Source: Epiperipatus broadwayi (taxonomy: Eukaryota; Onychophora; Udeonychophora; Euonychophora; Peripatidae). From it: a stretch of 64,000 bases of DNA. Every line of letters starts with the position of its first letter. Position 1 is the first letter of the stretch. The DNA lies in the NCBI GenBank assembly GCA_028023455.1, contig JAQFVV010000022.1, positions 8,823,100 through 8,887,099 of the forward strand. Reading direction: 5' to 3'. The notes beneath the pieces are model-generated. The model saw nothing but the letters and a program-made list of their open reading frames with translations. It did no database searches and was not told where the DNA came from. Positions 11,590-22,239 of this stretch are shown one piece after another. Made by a program: the position numbers and the translations under genes.

Positions 11590-12545
11590 TGGTTGGTTAA
11601 GCCCAGTTTTGGGGTTTGGATGTGTGGCTCTGGGTTTATTAACTGATGCGCTTCCCAGATGTTTATTTTTTTTTAAGCCGTTCTATTGTGATTTCAACAT
11701 AGTGATAGATGTTCTACAATTAACAATTTTTAAATTAATTAATATAACTCATTTTTCTATTAATGAATAAAAGAAAAATATTATCACTCTGTTTTGTCTA
11801 TCATTAAGTTGTATACTAATGAATTTTATTAAGTTAATACAGAAGAAAAAAATAGTTTTCTAAATAAAATATATTTTTTGTATTAAATTAAATATCATTC
11901 AGTTTTTATTGAGATTCATTTATAGTTTACAGCATCATTATTCATGTGCTTCAAGAAATTGTGGTGTGTGGAGTATAAAAAGATATTACACATGGAAAAA
12001 GAGAAATGAAGTTGAATTACTCCATGTGTATGTGTTTAATTATAAAACAGATACATTAATCTTTAACTGAGGTTTAAGTTATATCAGGGCTAAAGATAAT
12101 CTCTAGTTTAATAAATGATAAGTGATAATGATTACTGCAGTTACCTAGAATGGATTTTTCTCAAAATTGAGGGTGGAGTAAATTTGAGCCTGCAAATCAA
12201 AATATAGCAATAATTGAAATACAGTTATTTTATGGACTATTAATACTCAAAATTTGGAAGGAAGTGATGCATTTGGAATATTTTGTAAAATAGATCATCA
12301 TCATTTTCACCAATTATCAATTCATAGATAAAACACTTAATGTGAAATCCAAAATGAGGCTTCTCAGTTTTTAGATAATTATTGAATGTTTTTTTTTAAC
12401 TTTTTTTTTTTTTTGGTAAATGATTATACATAGATATAAATTTATTGTAAAAGGTTAAAAGGCAACCTTCGAAATTTTGTTTAGATAATAAAATGTTTTT
12501 GAATAATAAATATTTAGATTAGTATTATCCAATCTATACTTTTGT
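11590..12545. other. AT-rich intergenic DNA
   Basis: I see no gene and no element ends. Poly-T runs lie near 12390-12413. Confidence 0.5.
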
Positions 12546-12770
12546 AAACTGTATATGATTTACACAAGTATGCATCTATGTGTACTGAGTTTATATATGT
12601 AGAAAGCCATCTATATGCTTTTGTGTTATTGCTGTGGTACGCATACAATAGATGGAGCCAGTAACAGAGTAAACTGGAGTCCCTGGCTCCCTCTAGTGGA
12701 CTAAAAACTGTATATGTTTTACACAAGTATTCATCTATGTGTACTGAGTTTATATATGTAGAAAGTCATC
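12546..12770 (+). repeat. Direct repeat, 66 bp units 159 bp apart
   Basis: The segment starting AAACTGTATATG at 12546-12611 recurs at 12705-12770 with about three differences. Between them is a GC-richer spacer with GGAGCCAGTAAC and CTGGCTCCCTCTAGTGGA. This is either a tandem duplication of 159 bases with a partial second copy, or an insertion flanked by an unusually long duplication. Confidence 0.7.
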
Positions 12771-12779
12771 AATAGATGC

Positions 12780-13663
12780 AGCATGAAAGATATAAGACTT
12801 GATATTTGTAGGCAAAAAAAAAAGCTTTAAATAAACTACTGCAGAACAAATTAGTTTTCACAATTTCTTTTTCAGAATCAGTAGTAAAGAAGATATGCCT
12901 CAGGTAGCTGAGAATTTAATATAGTTTTTTTCCTTCTTATTTTATTATCCTGCTAAAAATAGCAAAATACCCATTTACTGATCAATAATTGTATGATTAG
13001 TAAATTGTTTACGAGCAGCTATTTAAAACAATATTTTAAGCTTGTTTAAAAACTCAGCTGTCAGGATAAATGTAAAACCATAATCCAAGTCACAGGCGTG
13101 ACTTTTAGATAGATGTATCGATCATCACATCATACGACTTGTTTTATATTATATGAATATAGTTTTTCTATTTTAAATATTTTTTAATATTAATTGTAAT
13201 TAAATTTTCAAAGGACTTCTGTTATATTATAAGACAGCGGAAGGGTAATATAAACATAAGCTGAATTTTGCTTTCAGAAAAGTTGAGAATTTTTTTTTTA
13301 TTATTGTTAACTGCCAAAGATTTCCATCTGGTTTGATAGATTAGAAAATTTGACAAAAAGCTGAGGAGCAGTGAAATGTAAAGAAAATCAATTTCAAATG
13401 TGATTAGATGTTGTAGAATGTCAGAAATATCAGGGCAGGAGAAAATAAAATAAAAAAAACCCCTGATAGAATCAGTGATACAATAAAGCAAAAAAGAAGA
13501 AACGAACTTTTTAAAATTAAATTAATTTTAAAAATAAAAAGTAGTTAATATTCCTAATCATCCCAGAGCAAGTTATGCAAAAGTAGCACGAATTCTTACA
13601 AATACTTTAAAACATTAAAGATACTTTATTATTCGTTTAGTATATTGAATCTTTTCTATAGTA
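12780..13663. other. AT-rich intergenic DNA
   Basis: No gene and no element ends are seen. Confidence 0.5.
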
Positions 13664-14080
13664 AGTAGAAGGATTTGAACTTAGGATTTTCAGTTTATAT
13701 TTATTTCTCACTCCATCTCAAAAACCGATACACATGACCACCCACATGTGTAAAAGATAAATGAACCCCAACATACGTATTTTGTACAGAACCAGCATTC
13801 ATCAGTTAGGCCATAATCTCCCATATATATATACAGTCAGTGCTCGGTTTATATTAAGATTGTGATCTGGCCCAACTGATGAGTGCTGGTATTGCCTGAT
13901 ATACTTGTATTAGAGATCGTTTATTTGTTTCACGTGTGTGATCATGTGTTCGGGTGTATCAGTGTTATGAGATAGTGTGCAGAGAGGTGGTCGTGTGAAA
14001 GTCTGTGCTCATATATCCTATATATTACATATATAGACACAGGTATTTAATAAGCCTATGTGTTTCAGCTAAAGCATTTC
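13664..14080 (+). mobile_element. Hammerhead-hairpin element, diverged copy
   Basis: The left arm (about 13670-13855) and right arm (about 13857-14010) are inverted copies of the family best seen at 37986-38358 and 46883-47488. The shared strings are GGATTTGAAC, CCAGCATTCATCAGTTAGG, CAGTCAGTGCTCGG, CAACTGATGAGTGCTGG and GAGATAGTGTG. A tail (CATATATAGACACAGG, then AAGCCTATGTGTTTCAG) follows and is shared with 63700-63760. The hammerhead cores in both arms are damaged: the base after stem II in the left arm reads AAAA, and the right arm lacks GAAA. Confidence 0.7.
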
Positions 14081-14229
14081 CATAGATTCAGTATTCACAA
14101 GGACATACAAGCTTCCCTATATCATTATATTTTTGTTAATGTGGTATTTTAATAATATCAATTATGCAATTAATTGCTTGGTCATGTGAACTTTGAGCAT
14201 TACAATGATAGGTCAAAATCATTTGTTTC

Positions 14230-15150
14230 TTTGTTTGGAAATATACAAGAGGTTTGAGAACCAGAAGTGACAAAGCTGTAGCCATGATCTATGGACCTTG
14301 ACCTCTAGAGTCTACTACTTAGCCACCACACTAAAAATCTCATAAGGGAATGTGATTGAACTGATTTCTTCCTATATTACTCAGATGAGAATTGATTCTA
14401 GAATCACACAGCACTTTTGTGACCATTATTTACCAGCTAAGACAAGCTAGATTGACATTTTTACATTTTCCATAATAACTCATTAAAAAAAGGCTAAATG
14501 TAAAAGTTTTTACAAATTTAAAAAACTGTTAATTGCTCAGAAGATTTATGATGTTTAAGCACAACAAACATTCAGCTTTCACTATATTAAATTGTTTAGA
14601 CCATCCTTATGATGTGGGATTTAATCAGTGTTGAGACTTATCATAAATAATCAAATGATTTATTGCTCAGGAATTCATAAGAAATACAAGCACTAGAAGT
14701 AACAGAGTTGGAGCCATGATCCTTGAATGTTGAGTTCCAGACTGCTATTTTAGCACAGCATCAAACCATGCAGAACACAATTTAAATAAATATAGTAATA
14801 ATCATATGGTTTAATACTCATAGGTTTATAAAAAATTTGAATACTAGAAGTGACAGAGCTGGCTTTATAATCCATGGATCTTGAGCACTAGAGTTTTTTC
14901 TTCTAACACTTCACTGAATCATTAAAACATCACCATTTCATATGCTTTCATCTATCCATCCATCCATATATCCATCTATCTATCTATCTATATATCAATC
15001 ATTTGTTAAATATATAGTTAAACAGGTAAATAGATAGAATTATCTATGTCTTCATTTACCCCTTCTTTTATCTCTATAAGTGACAGACCTGGACCATGAT
15101 TTAGGGAATTTGAACTCCAGAATTTGCTGTTCTACCATAGTACACAAGGT
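14230..15150 (-). repeat. Cluster of four tRNA-like SINE-2 copies
   Basis: Copies near 14240-14330, 14660-14770, 14800-14935 and 15070-15145 each read, on the plus strand, AGAAGTGACA or similar, then GAGCTGGAGCCATGATC-like, then CTTGAGCTCTAGAGT-like, then CTACT. Each of the second and third copies is preceded by a CAAATGATTTATTGCTCAGG-like stretch, so the repeat unit is longer than the tRNA-like part. All four lie in the same orientation. This may be tandem amplification or repeated insertion. Confidence 0.6.
14957..14998. repeat. ATCC/ATCT microsatellite
   Basis: Runs of CATC and TATC tetranucleotides, interrupted. Confidence 0.7.
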
Positions 15151-15339
15151 ATTTTAAAAAGTACAAAAAACTTTTAATTTCATTAATATGGACCTATCTA
15201 ATCCAGCCTAAATGAATAAATCAATAGGACAAATACAATATCAAATTCAATGTCAAATACTATAATCTGATGATTACTATCCAGAACTACCTTACTAATT
15301 GATCAATTAAACTGAAGAATTATATGCATCTATTAACAT

Positions 15340-16650
15340 TTTTCAGACATAGTCATGGCATTTCACAGGGATCACTATTGTATCCTGTGATTAAGAAAAT
15401 TGAACAATGCACTAAAGGTTTTTTTTCTTCCATTTTGAAACTACTGCCCAAGTTATATCCTTCATTGATAATGTCCTGATAATCTGCAGAGGTTTCCAAA
15501 ACATTTCCATTATTCTGAATATTTTAAATAAACTCCAAATATCAACTGGTTCCACAATACAAGTTTGCAAGTCATCTTTGTGGCAACTGTCTACAGGCCA
15601 TAAACTACCATATTTCTTCATGGTTAATTCCTTACCCTTTCTCAGCATCCCAATTAGTCTGTCTAAAATGTAATTAAGCCATCATTTAAACAATCTCATT
15701 ATGAATGCATTCAGTATAAAATGATAATATTCTGCCCAAAAATTCTGCATTCCATTGTGACAATTCATATAGTGAATGCTATTTTTAGTGGAATACTTGG
15801 CTTTCATAATGCATGGTTGTGACATTTTAAATCCATCTATTATAAACTCATTTCTACAATAAAAGCATACACTTGGGGCTCATCTTTACATTTTTATCTA
15901 TCAGAATGACATTTTTTATATGCAAAGATGGGATCAATTTGATTTGTAACTTATATTAGAGCCAAAATACGTATCATGACATATATTAATCCAATATCCT
16001 ATGCTGTTCCTCTTTCCAATATCATTACTTGTTTTCATCTTCTATATCAAATAATTCTTTTCATATATCATGTCATTGAGCATGCTGAGCTATTAGACTG
16101 TTTTAATATCAAATCTCTTATTGCATATCATTTAAACATTTAAATAAGATGATATCCATCCAGACATCTATGGACCATCCTGCAAGTTGCTAAGATTCTA
16201 ATCAAGTTCACAAAATTTTTCTGCTCATCAATTACGGTTGACATTTCTTTTTAATTTATTACAGAGTACAATTCCAAACAAAATGATTTTTAATGACTGA
16301 TTCAAGCTAAATCTTGAACCTATTATGTGTTTTGCATAATAGTTAATCAGAAAAAAATGCAACACCTTTTCCAAACCTGCCCCTACTGCTCATCTCTATG
16401 CCTATTCATGTTTCATAAATTACAATCAAGATCAATCAGCCCTATAATGCACCTGTAATTATTCACACATTAGGAACCATATTGCTTGTATGTTACTTAT
16501 ATGGACAATAAAAAATATGTATTAAAAAAAATTGTAAGGAATAATTCAGGTCACACTTATACTTTCTCAAATTTCTACCTAGGACTATCATGACCAAATC
16601 TTGGCTCTGTGCCCTCTCATAACTTGAACCTTTATTTTTATTAACATTCC
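15340..16650 (+). pseudogene. LINE-A reverse transcriptase, heavily decayed
   Basis: Across frames the plus strand reads GISQGSLLYPV (RT QGSPLSP block), then VISFIDNVLIICRGFQNI and LNILNKLQ, then KSSLWQLSTG. This follows the order of the intact-looking copy at 43500-43780 (IPQGSPLSALF, VFAYIDDIMVV, LMNILNRN, NKSSIWKIMSG). Further on, AKIRIMTYINPISYAVPL parallels its post-RT region. The catalytic YxDD is FIDN here, so the copy is dead. The sequence is less AT-rich than its surroundings, as is the other LINE-A copy. Confidence 0.65.
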
Positions 16651-17008
16651 CCATCAGATTTCATTCTTGAACATTTTAATTTGGACTCTTCATCAGTTTA
16701 GTCATAACGGTTATGCAATATTAGACTATGACACTCTTCAAATGTCTTCATTGGAGTTAAATAACTTATTGTATTATCTGTACCATTATGGTCGCAATTT
16801 CATCATACATTTGCCTATGTAACATAAATTTATCCTTTTGTAAGCATGTTATTATTTGTTTACAATTCATTATCAATGACTTTTAATGTATTAGATATAT
16901 AAAACAAAAATGTTTTATGATGGAAACAAAATACAATATCAAATGCATGCATGTGCATTATTGTATTGTTATTCAAATAATACTTTCCTCCATTTGTTTA
17001 AAGGGTAC
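16650..17008. other. Possible decayed tail of LINE-A, then AT-rich DNA
   Basis: No convincing reading frame is seen. Composition remains C-rich on the plus strand to about 16800, in keeping with continued LINE-A sequence. Confidence 0.35.
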
Positions 17009-19052
17009 TTGGGTATTATTCCTGCAACCTAGGATAGATAGGACGACTATTCACATACGCGATAAAACAAGTAATCTTGCGAACGTGAAATAAACATGCG
17101 CTTTTGTCATGTCGAAAAACGTGTTTTTGAACGTGCACAAAACATGTTTTAAAACATGTCAACAAAACACAATTTCTTATGTCTCAAAACTTCTTAGTGT
17201 CATTTTTTTTTTTTTTTTTTGGAAATTATTGCATTTGCTGATTGAAAATTTTGTTTTTTTTACATTTTAAAGTTGCTCCTTGTTGTTATTGTAATTTTGT
17301 TTGATCATTTTTAATTTCATCTTCTGAGTTTTTATTCAATCTGATCAAAGTACTGAAAATAACACTTATTTTTTGATTTAGTAACTGAATTAAAAATGTT
17401 GATTTTGTTAATACTCCGTTGTTTTCTTTTATCTGCTAAAAGTGTTACATTTTAAAATAATTTTTGGATGTACTAATTGAAATAATTCGTTGACAAATAT
17501 TTCTTTATTTAAGAATTAAATTAATACGTTAACTTTGTTAATATTGTTGTTGCTTCCTTTTATCTGTTCAAAATGTTGCAACTTATAATTATTTCTTAAG
17601 TCTGAAAACCATCTGATCATATTAATGCAATCTCCCTGATTGTTTTTTTTTTTTTTTTAATTACGAATTGAAGTAAAGCGTTGAGTTTGTTATTTATATA
17701 TTTTTTCCTTTTATTTGCTTTCATATAAAAAAACATTTTTACTCCTGCTTACACAGACATGATGACACCTTTTCCATGTTGAATAACATAAGGAACGTTT
17801 TTCCTCCTGTCGAAAAACCATCTGATCCAAGTGCTGAAATTAATACTTATTTTTTTATTTAGTAACTGAATTAAAACGTTGACTTTATTAATACTGTTGT
17901 TTCCTTTGATCAGCTCAAAGTGCTTTAATTTATAGTTATTTCGCCAGTCTAACAACTATCTGATCAGAGTGCTACAATGTACAGTTATTTCTCTTATATT
18001 TACTGTTGTGACTAGATTATTATTACGATGTTGTTTTTTTTTGATTTGCTGAAAGTGCTGCTGTTTTTACAATTTCCAGTTACTTTTCCAGTCTAAAAAG
18101 CATATACTTAAAGTGTTACAATTTACAATTACTCATTTTTCTAATTACTAATTGAATTAATATGTAGACTTTGGTATTACTGTGGTTTTCTTTTACTTGC
18201 TTTGAGATCAAAAACATTTTTAATTCTGTTTATAAAACAATTCACCAACTGCTGCAATTTTCAGTTATTTATCAAGTCGAAAAACTAACGATTGTAGTGT
18301 TGCAATTTAGAGTTCTTATTCTATTTTTCGTATTCAATTAATACGTTGACTTTTTTACTCAAAGAGCTGCAGGAATTTACTGTTTTTTTTTTGCATTTAC
18401 TAATTGAATAAATATGTTGACTTTGTTATTATTTTTTAGACAACATTCGTTTCAAAAAATAAATTGCAGTCGGTTTACATTGCTTGGTAAGATTCCATTT
18501 TTTAGCATGTACTGCGCAATCACGTGCTCTATAAACATTTCGGGGTAAGAAGTAGGAATGGCGGGGAGGGGGCTGATAATTGCATTTTGTATGTAAGAAT
18601 TCCTGGAAACTACAATACTGTACTCTATTTCAGACAGTAAGTAGCCTCTTGTTTAATGTTTTGTAATGTGATTTTAAAAACTACTTGTACAAATTTCGGT
18701 ATTTTTCTTGGTTTAAAATCATTCAATTAAATTTAGCGTTCAAGCATCGTCTGCTTATGTTTCTTTCATTGATTTTTTTTTTTTTAACTTTTAAAAAGAT
18801 ATATTTGTGTTGTGTTAATTTCGTACAGAAAAATGGATCCGGTATGCCTTCATTAGTACAATTTTTTTTTTTAAAGTGATGGAAGAAAATTACAAAATTT
18901 GGTTCTTTGCGTCCGTTAAATTTGATTGTTTGCGTCCATCTACATTGCATAGAAGTGCGTGTATATTTCCTATAAAATTAATTTTTGTGTATTTTTCTAA
19001 AACTATTGGGTATTATTCCTGCAACCAAGGAAATAAAGGAGGACTTTTCACA
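17009..19052. repeat. 2-kb block of degenerate tandem repeats between direct repeats
   Basis: TTGGGTATTATTCCTGCAACC, cut short here as TTGGGTATTATTCCTGC, begins at both ends (17009 and 19006). Each is followed by similar sequence for about 45 bases (AGGA..., GGACGACTATTCACAT / GGAGGACTTTTCACAT). Between about 17240 and 18440 a degenerate unit of roughly 120-200 bases repeats about eight times. Marker strings are CTGATCAAAGTGCTG-like, CAGTTATTT-like, ACTGAATTAAAACGTTGAC and TTGTTAATACTGTTGTTT. No protein is seen. It could be an old satellite or the inside of a large non-coding transposon. Confidence 0.6.
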
Positions 19053-19671
19053 TTCCTATCAAAGCATTGCTAACTTTGTAATGTTTGATGTTGACAAAAT
19101 CATAACATTAAAAAGTTAGTAGTGTATTGATAATCAATATCAATATAAAATATTTTATTGGTTATTTTTAATCAAGTTGTTAAGATAGTCATCCCAAATA
19201 ATCAGTCAGGATTTTTAAAATAAACTTAAGAACAAACTTTTCTTATATACACAGTACATTATTTAAAATCTATGCCTTAGTAAGATGCCTAACTTAAAAT
19301 CTGGAAATGTTAGGGTTGCTAATACCCAGCATAAGTAGCAATCACTGAAAAATGAACATTTTTTAAAGCAATGATGTTTAAAATAAAATCTACTACTATC
19401 ACAATCATTTAACTCTTGATTGTGCTAAATTATGGCCTGTGTAATAATCTTCACTATGATTGATAAGAATATCACAATTCTCAGCAGACTCAGAAGTTCA
19501 GAAGTTTTTATTTTTTGTTTTTAACTGATTCAGATTTTAAAAAATTCTCACTAGCAAATCTTTTTTTAATATTCAATCTTCTTCTATCTATATTATAATC
19601 CTTAAAACATTGCTGTTATAAATATGGATGAACCAAAGATTTTTTATAATAGTTTATGAAAAGTCAATCAT
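19053..19671. other. AT-rich intergenic DNA
   Basis: Nothing recognisable. Confidence 0.5.
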
Positions 19672-19689
19672 AAAAGTTCACAGTGGCAT

Positions 19690-19787
19690 CAAGAGTTGGT
19701 AGCCGAGAGATCAGCGTAGCTGCCTTGCAATCTTGCAGACAGTTGTGGCAGGTTCACTTTCCAGCCAATGCTTTGACATATGGGAAA
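19690..19787 (+). mobile_element. tRNA-derived SINE-1, internally deleted, perfect TSD
   Basis: It contains GGTAGCCGAGAGATCAGC (A-box side), then GCAGACAGTTGTGG, then GGTTCACTTTCC (B-box side), then GCTTTGACATATGGG and an A run. Compared with other copies the GCAAGTAGTTGGTT segment is missing. The 18-mer AAAAGTTCACAGTGGCAT occurs identically on both sides (19672-19689 and 19788-19805), which defines the insertion exactly. Confidence 0.9.
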
Positions 19788-19805
19788 AAAAGTTCACAGT
19801 GGCAT

Positions 19806-20648
19806 AGATAAAATTATTGGGCCTCTATACAAAAAAAATTAAAAAGCCCTTTTACGTATCTAAGATATTTTATTTCGAAAAATCACTTTGGTAATGAAAA
19901 AATAAGAAAAGCTTCAACTGGAATGTTTATCTGCTTAGTATAGTATTCTAGGCATGCTTTTGATATATCTAAAATGGTATCACAATCATAGAAATATTAT
20001 CGCAAAGTGGAGGTGGATAGAGTGATTTAAAGAGTATGCAAATGATATGTAAATGGGGGTTTAAATGAAACACTTTTTAGAGAAGGCAAAACAGGATTTT
20101 ATTTTGTTGATGGCATTCAGATTGTTGGCAATATGCCAGGTTTCTTTTACATTGCATGCATCATTGCATAAACATACCACACTGGCTGTTGTAGGTTCAA
20201 AGGTATGGCTGTGTTGGTTTTCATGGTCTGGAAATAAGAATTTGTGGTCAGAATTGTTCTTAGAACTATTGGACATTACTGGTTGCTGAGCCCCTTTTTT
20301 TGCCAGATTAGCCTGGGATTCCCCAAAATGAACCATACTAAAGTTATATATATATATATATTACAAAAGGGTCCCTAAGACCTAAAGGTTTATACTCATT
20401 GCTTTCATTTGCTTTATGATATACTACATCACTACCACAGAGCCAATCATTTATTTTTATCTTACTTTGGATTATAATTTTAAATTTTATAATATGTGAT
20501 ATCAAAAACAATGAAAAACAGAATGTTTATCATTTTGTCTTTAAGTTCTGTATAACAGCAGCACTTAATGGCACAGTGGGTGCTATTCTGTATTTCATTG
20601 TTTTCAACATCACATAACTCAATAGGAGGTAGTTACTTCCATTTCAAT
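19806..20648. other. Intergenic DNA with an unrecognised open segment
   Basis: Apart from the open segment at 20061-20336, only AT-rich DNA and a TA microsatellite near 20346-20361 are seen. Confidence 0.5.
20061..20336 (-). CDS. Unrecognised 91-codon open frame
   Basis: The minus-strand frame starts MVHFGESQANLAKKGAQQPV and includes FEPTTASVVCLCNDACNV and WHIANNLNAINKIKS. A 74-codon frame is open on the opposite strand over the same bases. The stretch is less AT-rich than its flanks. I recognise no family, and there is no signal peptide or obvious domain. The three cysteines (CLCNDAC) are the only visible feature. It could be a fragment of a host exon, a decayed transposon gene or chance. 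It is not supported by any neighbour. Confidence 0.2.
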   Translation of the reverse strand: MVHFGESQANLAKKGAQQPVMSNSSKNNSDHKFLFPDHENQHSHTFEPTTASVVCLCNDACNVKETWHIANNLNAINKIKSCFAFSKKCFI

Positions 20649-20650
20649 TA

Positions 20651-21995
20651 CACCTGGGTCTCGTTTTATGCTGTAGATAGGTTCCTCAGAAAATGTGCAC
20701 AAAAGAAATTGCACAAAAATAGACTTAACTTACCCTGAAAAATGGGGAATATGTGCTGTAATTTTCCAGAAGTCGCATAAAAGCAAAGCAACAATGTAAA
20801 ATTACTTTAAAATTCGCATAAAAAAAATAGGAAAATAAAATATGACTAATAAAAAATTTCAAATTTGAAAAAATTGATAAAACACAAATGTTTTTTACTT
20901 TTTTTATTAACTACAGTATTTAATTTTATTCAAAACAATATATTTTTATGCGTAATTTACATTTTTTTCATACACGTATGGTATTTTAATCATTATCACT
21001 ATTTGAGACACCAGTTTCATCACAAGAGGAAATACAACTAGCGCCAACTTCATTTTTTTAAATTGGTCTTATAGTCGATTTTACCAAACTAAAACATTTT
21101 CCAATCGCTGTTGATTCTTCCCATTTTGCTAAGCAATCTAAAATTGAAATTTTTGTTTCCAAAGAAATTCATTTTCTTGGGTGTTTTTCCCTCTCCATTA
21201 GGGTAAATATTAATTCTTATTAAGCGCAATGTCAAATAAAAATAAGAACTTAGACTTACAATAATAAAAAGACACCAACTCACCACTGTTGGACAACATT
21301 TAATTAAAACTAACAATTAAAAATTAAATTATTATTTTTGTCTTTAATTTTTTGAGTTTCCATTCCGTTTAAAAATCAAATTTCATCATTTCACATGATG
21401 TTAATTTCAGATCACGTTAACGTAATTTTTAAATTGTTAATTACAATTAAAAATCAGATTTTAATTGTCAAATTTAATTGTGCCCACCAGTGTTACTCAT
21501 CTTTTAAAAATAAACTTGCGGACACTAAATGATTAATTGATTACGTACTCTTTTTTTAAAAAGCAAAAATAGAACGTGATTTAAAATGCAAAAACAACAA
21601 CTTGCGTAGTATAGATATTTGTAACGTTTGAACTGATTTACATTATAATCTTGTAAAATTTAATGTGTGTATATAAAATGGGGAAATCCTGATTTTAAGT
21701 GAATTATGAACTTCTTTATTGCATAAAATCTATTACAGTACTATTATAAAGCTCTGAAAATATTTAAATTATTAGATGGAAGTCAAACTCTGATAATATG
21801 CTATTACTTTAAATATGATGTGAGTGCGCAAAATTTATAATATTTAAAGTAATAGCGCATTATCGGAGCTAGACTTCTGATCCAATAATTTTTATCGCAT
21901 AAAAGAAAACCGCATACAAAGATATTAAGAAGAAACATGAATCGCATAACTTCAAAATCGCATTAAATAAATCCGCATAAAATGAGACCCGGGTG
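20651..21995. mobile_element. DNA transposon with TA duplication, non-autonomous
   Basis: The left end CACCTGGGTCTCGTTTTATG and the right end, whose reverse complement is CACCCGGGTCTCATTTTATG, form a terminal inverted repeat. Each end is bordered by TA (20649-20650 and 21996-21997). This fits the Tc1/mariner/pogo superfamily. GCATAAAA-type motifs recur just inside both ends. No transposase domain is readable; the longest frame (21089-21316, minus) is not recognisable. Family assignment rests on the ends only. Confidence 0.65.
21764..21890. repeat. Inverted repeat inside the TA-flanked transposon
   Basis: AAATTATTAGATGGAAGTC...GCTATTACTTTAAAT (21764-21812) and its inverted copy at 21842-21890 form a hairpin with arms of about 49 bases and several mismatches. 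It is subterminal within the element. Confidence 0.7.
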
Positions 21996-22015
21996 TATAG
22001 ATATTTAAATATAGG

Positions 22016-22232
22016 GGATTCGAACTCAAACTTTTAAGCACCCTTCAACTATTCATACTATCTCATATAACTGATACACATGACCACACACATGTAGAAA
22101 AGATAAATAATCACCAATACACATATTTTGTACTAAACCAGCCTCTACAGTTGGTTCAGATTATCATCTCCCATATATATATATAATCAATGCTCAGTTT
22201 ATATTAAGATAGCAAATCTTAAACTTTAAAAG
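22016..22232 (-). mobile_element. Hammerhead-hairpin element, single arm
   Basis: It starts GGGGATTCGAACTC and runs through CTATCTCATA, TGATACACATGACCAC, AAAAGATAAATAATCACC, AAACCAGC and GTTGGTTCAGATTA to ATTAAGATAGC. These are the left-arm landmarks of the family at 37986 and 46883. It is cut near the apex. The hammerhead core is mutated (CTGTAGA, and CAAAA in place of GAAA). Confidence 0.7.
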
Positions 22233-22239
22233 TTATGAT

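Noticed and set aside
16500-16520. AATAAA strings as polyadenylation sites throughout
   Set aside because: They are very frequent in DNA this AT-rich. Only those followed by an A run at a plausible element end were used.
18515-18530. CACGTG near 18522 as an E-box
   Set aside because: A single six-base match in a gene-free stretch is expected by chance.
18685-19073. Three overlapping frames of about 65-75 codons
   Set aside because: They overlap on both strands in AT-rich DNA, have no recognisable motif and are probably chance.
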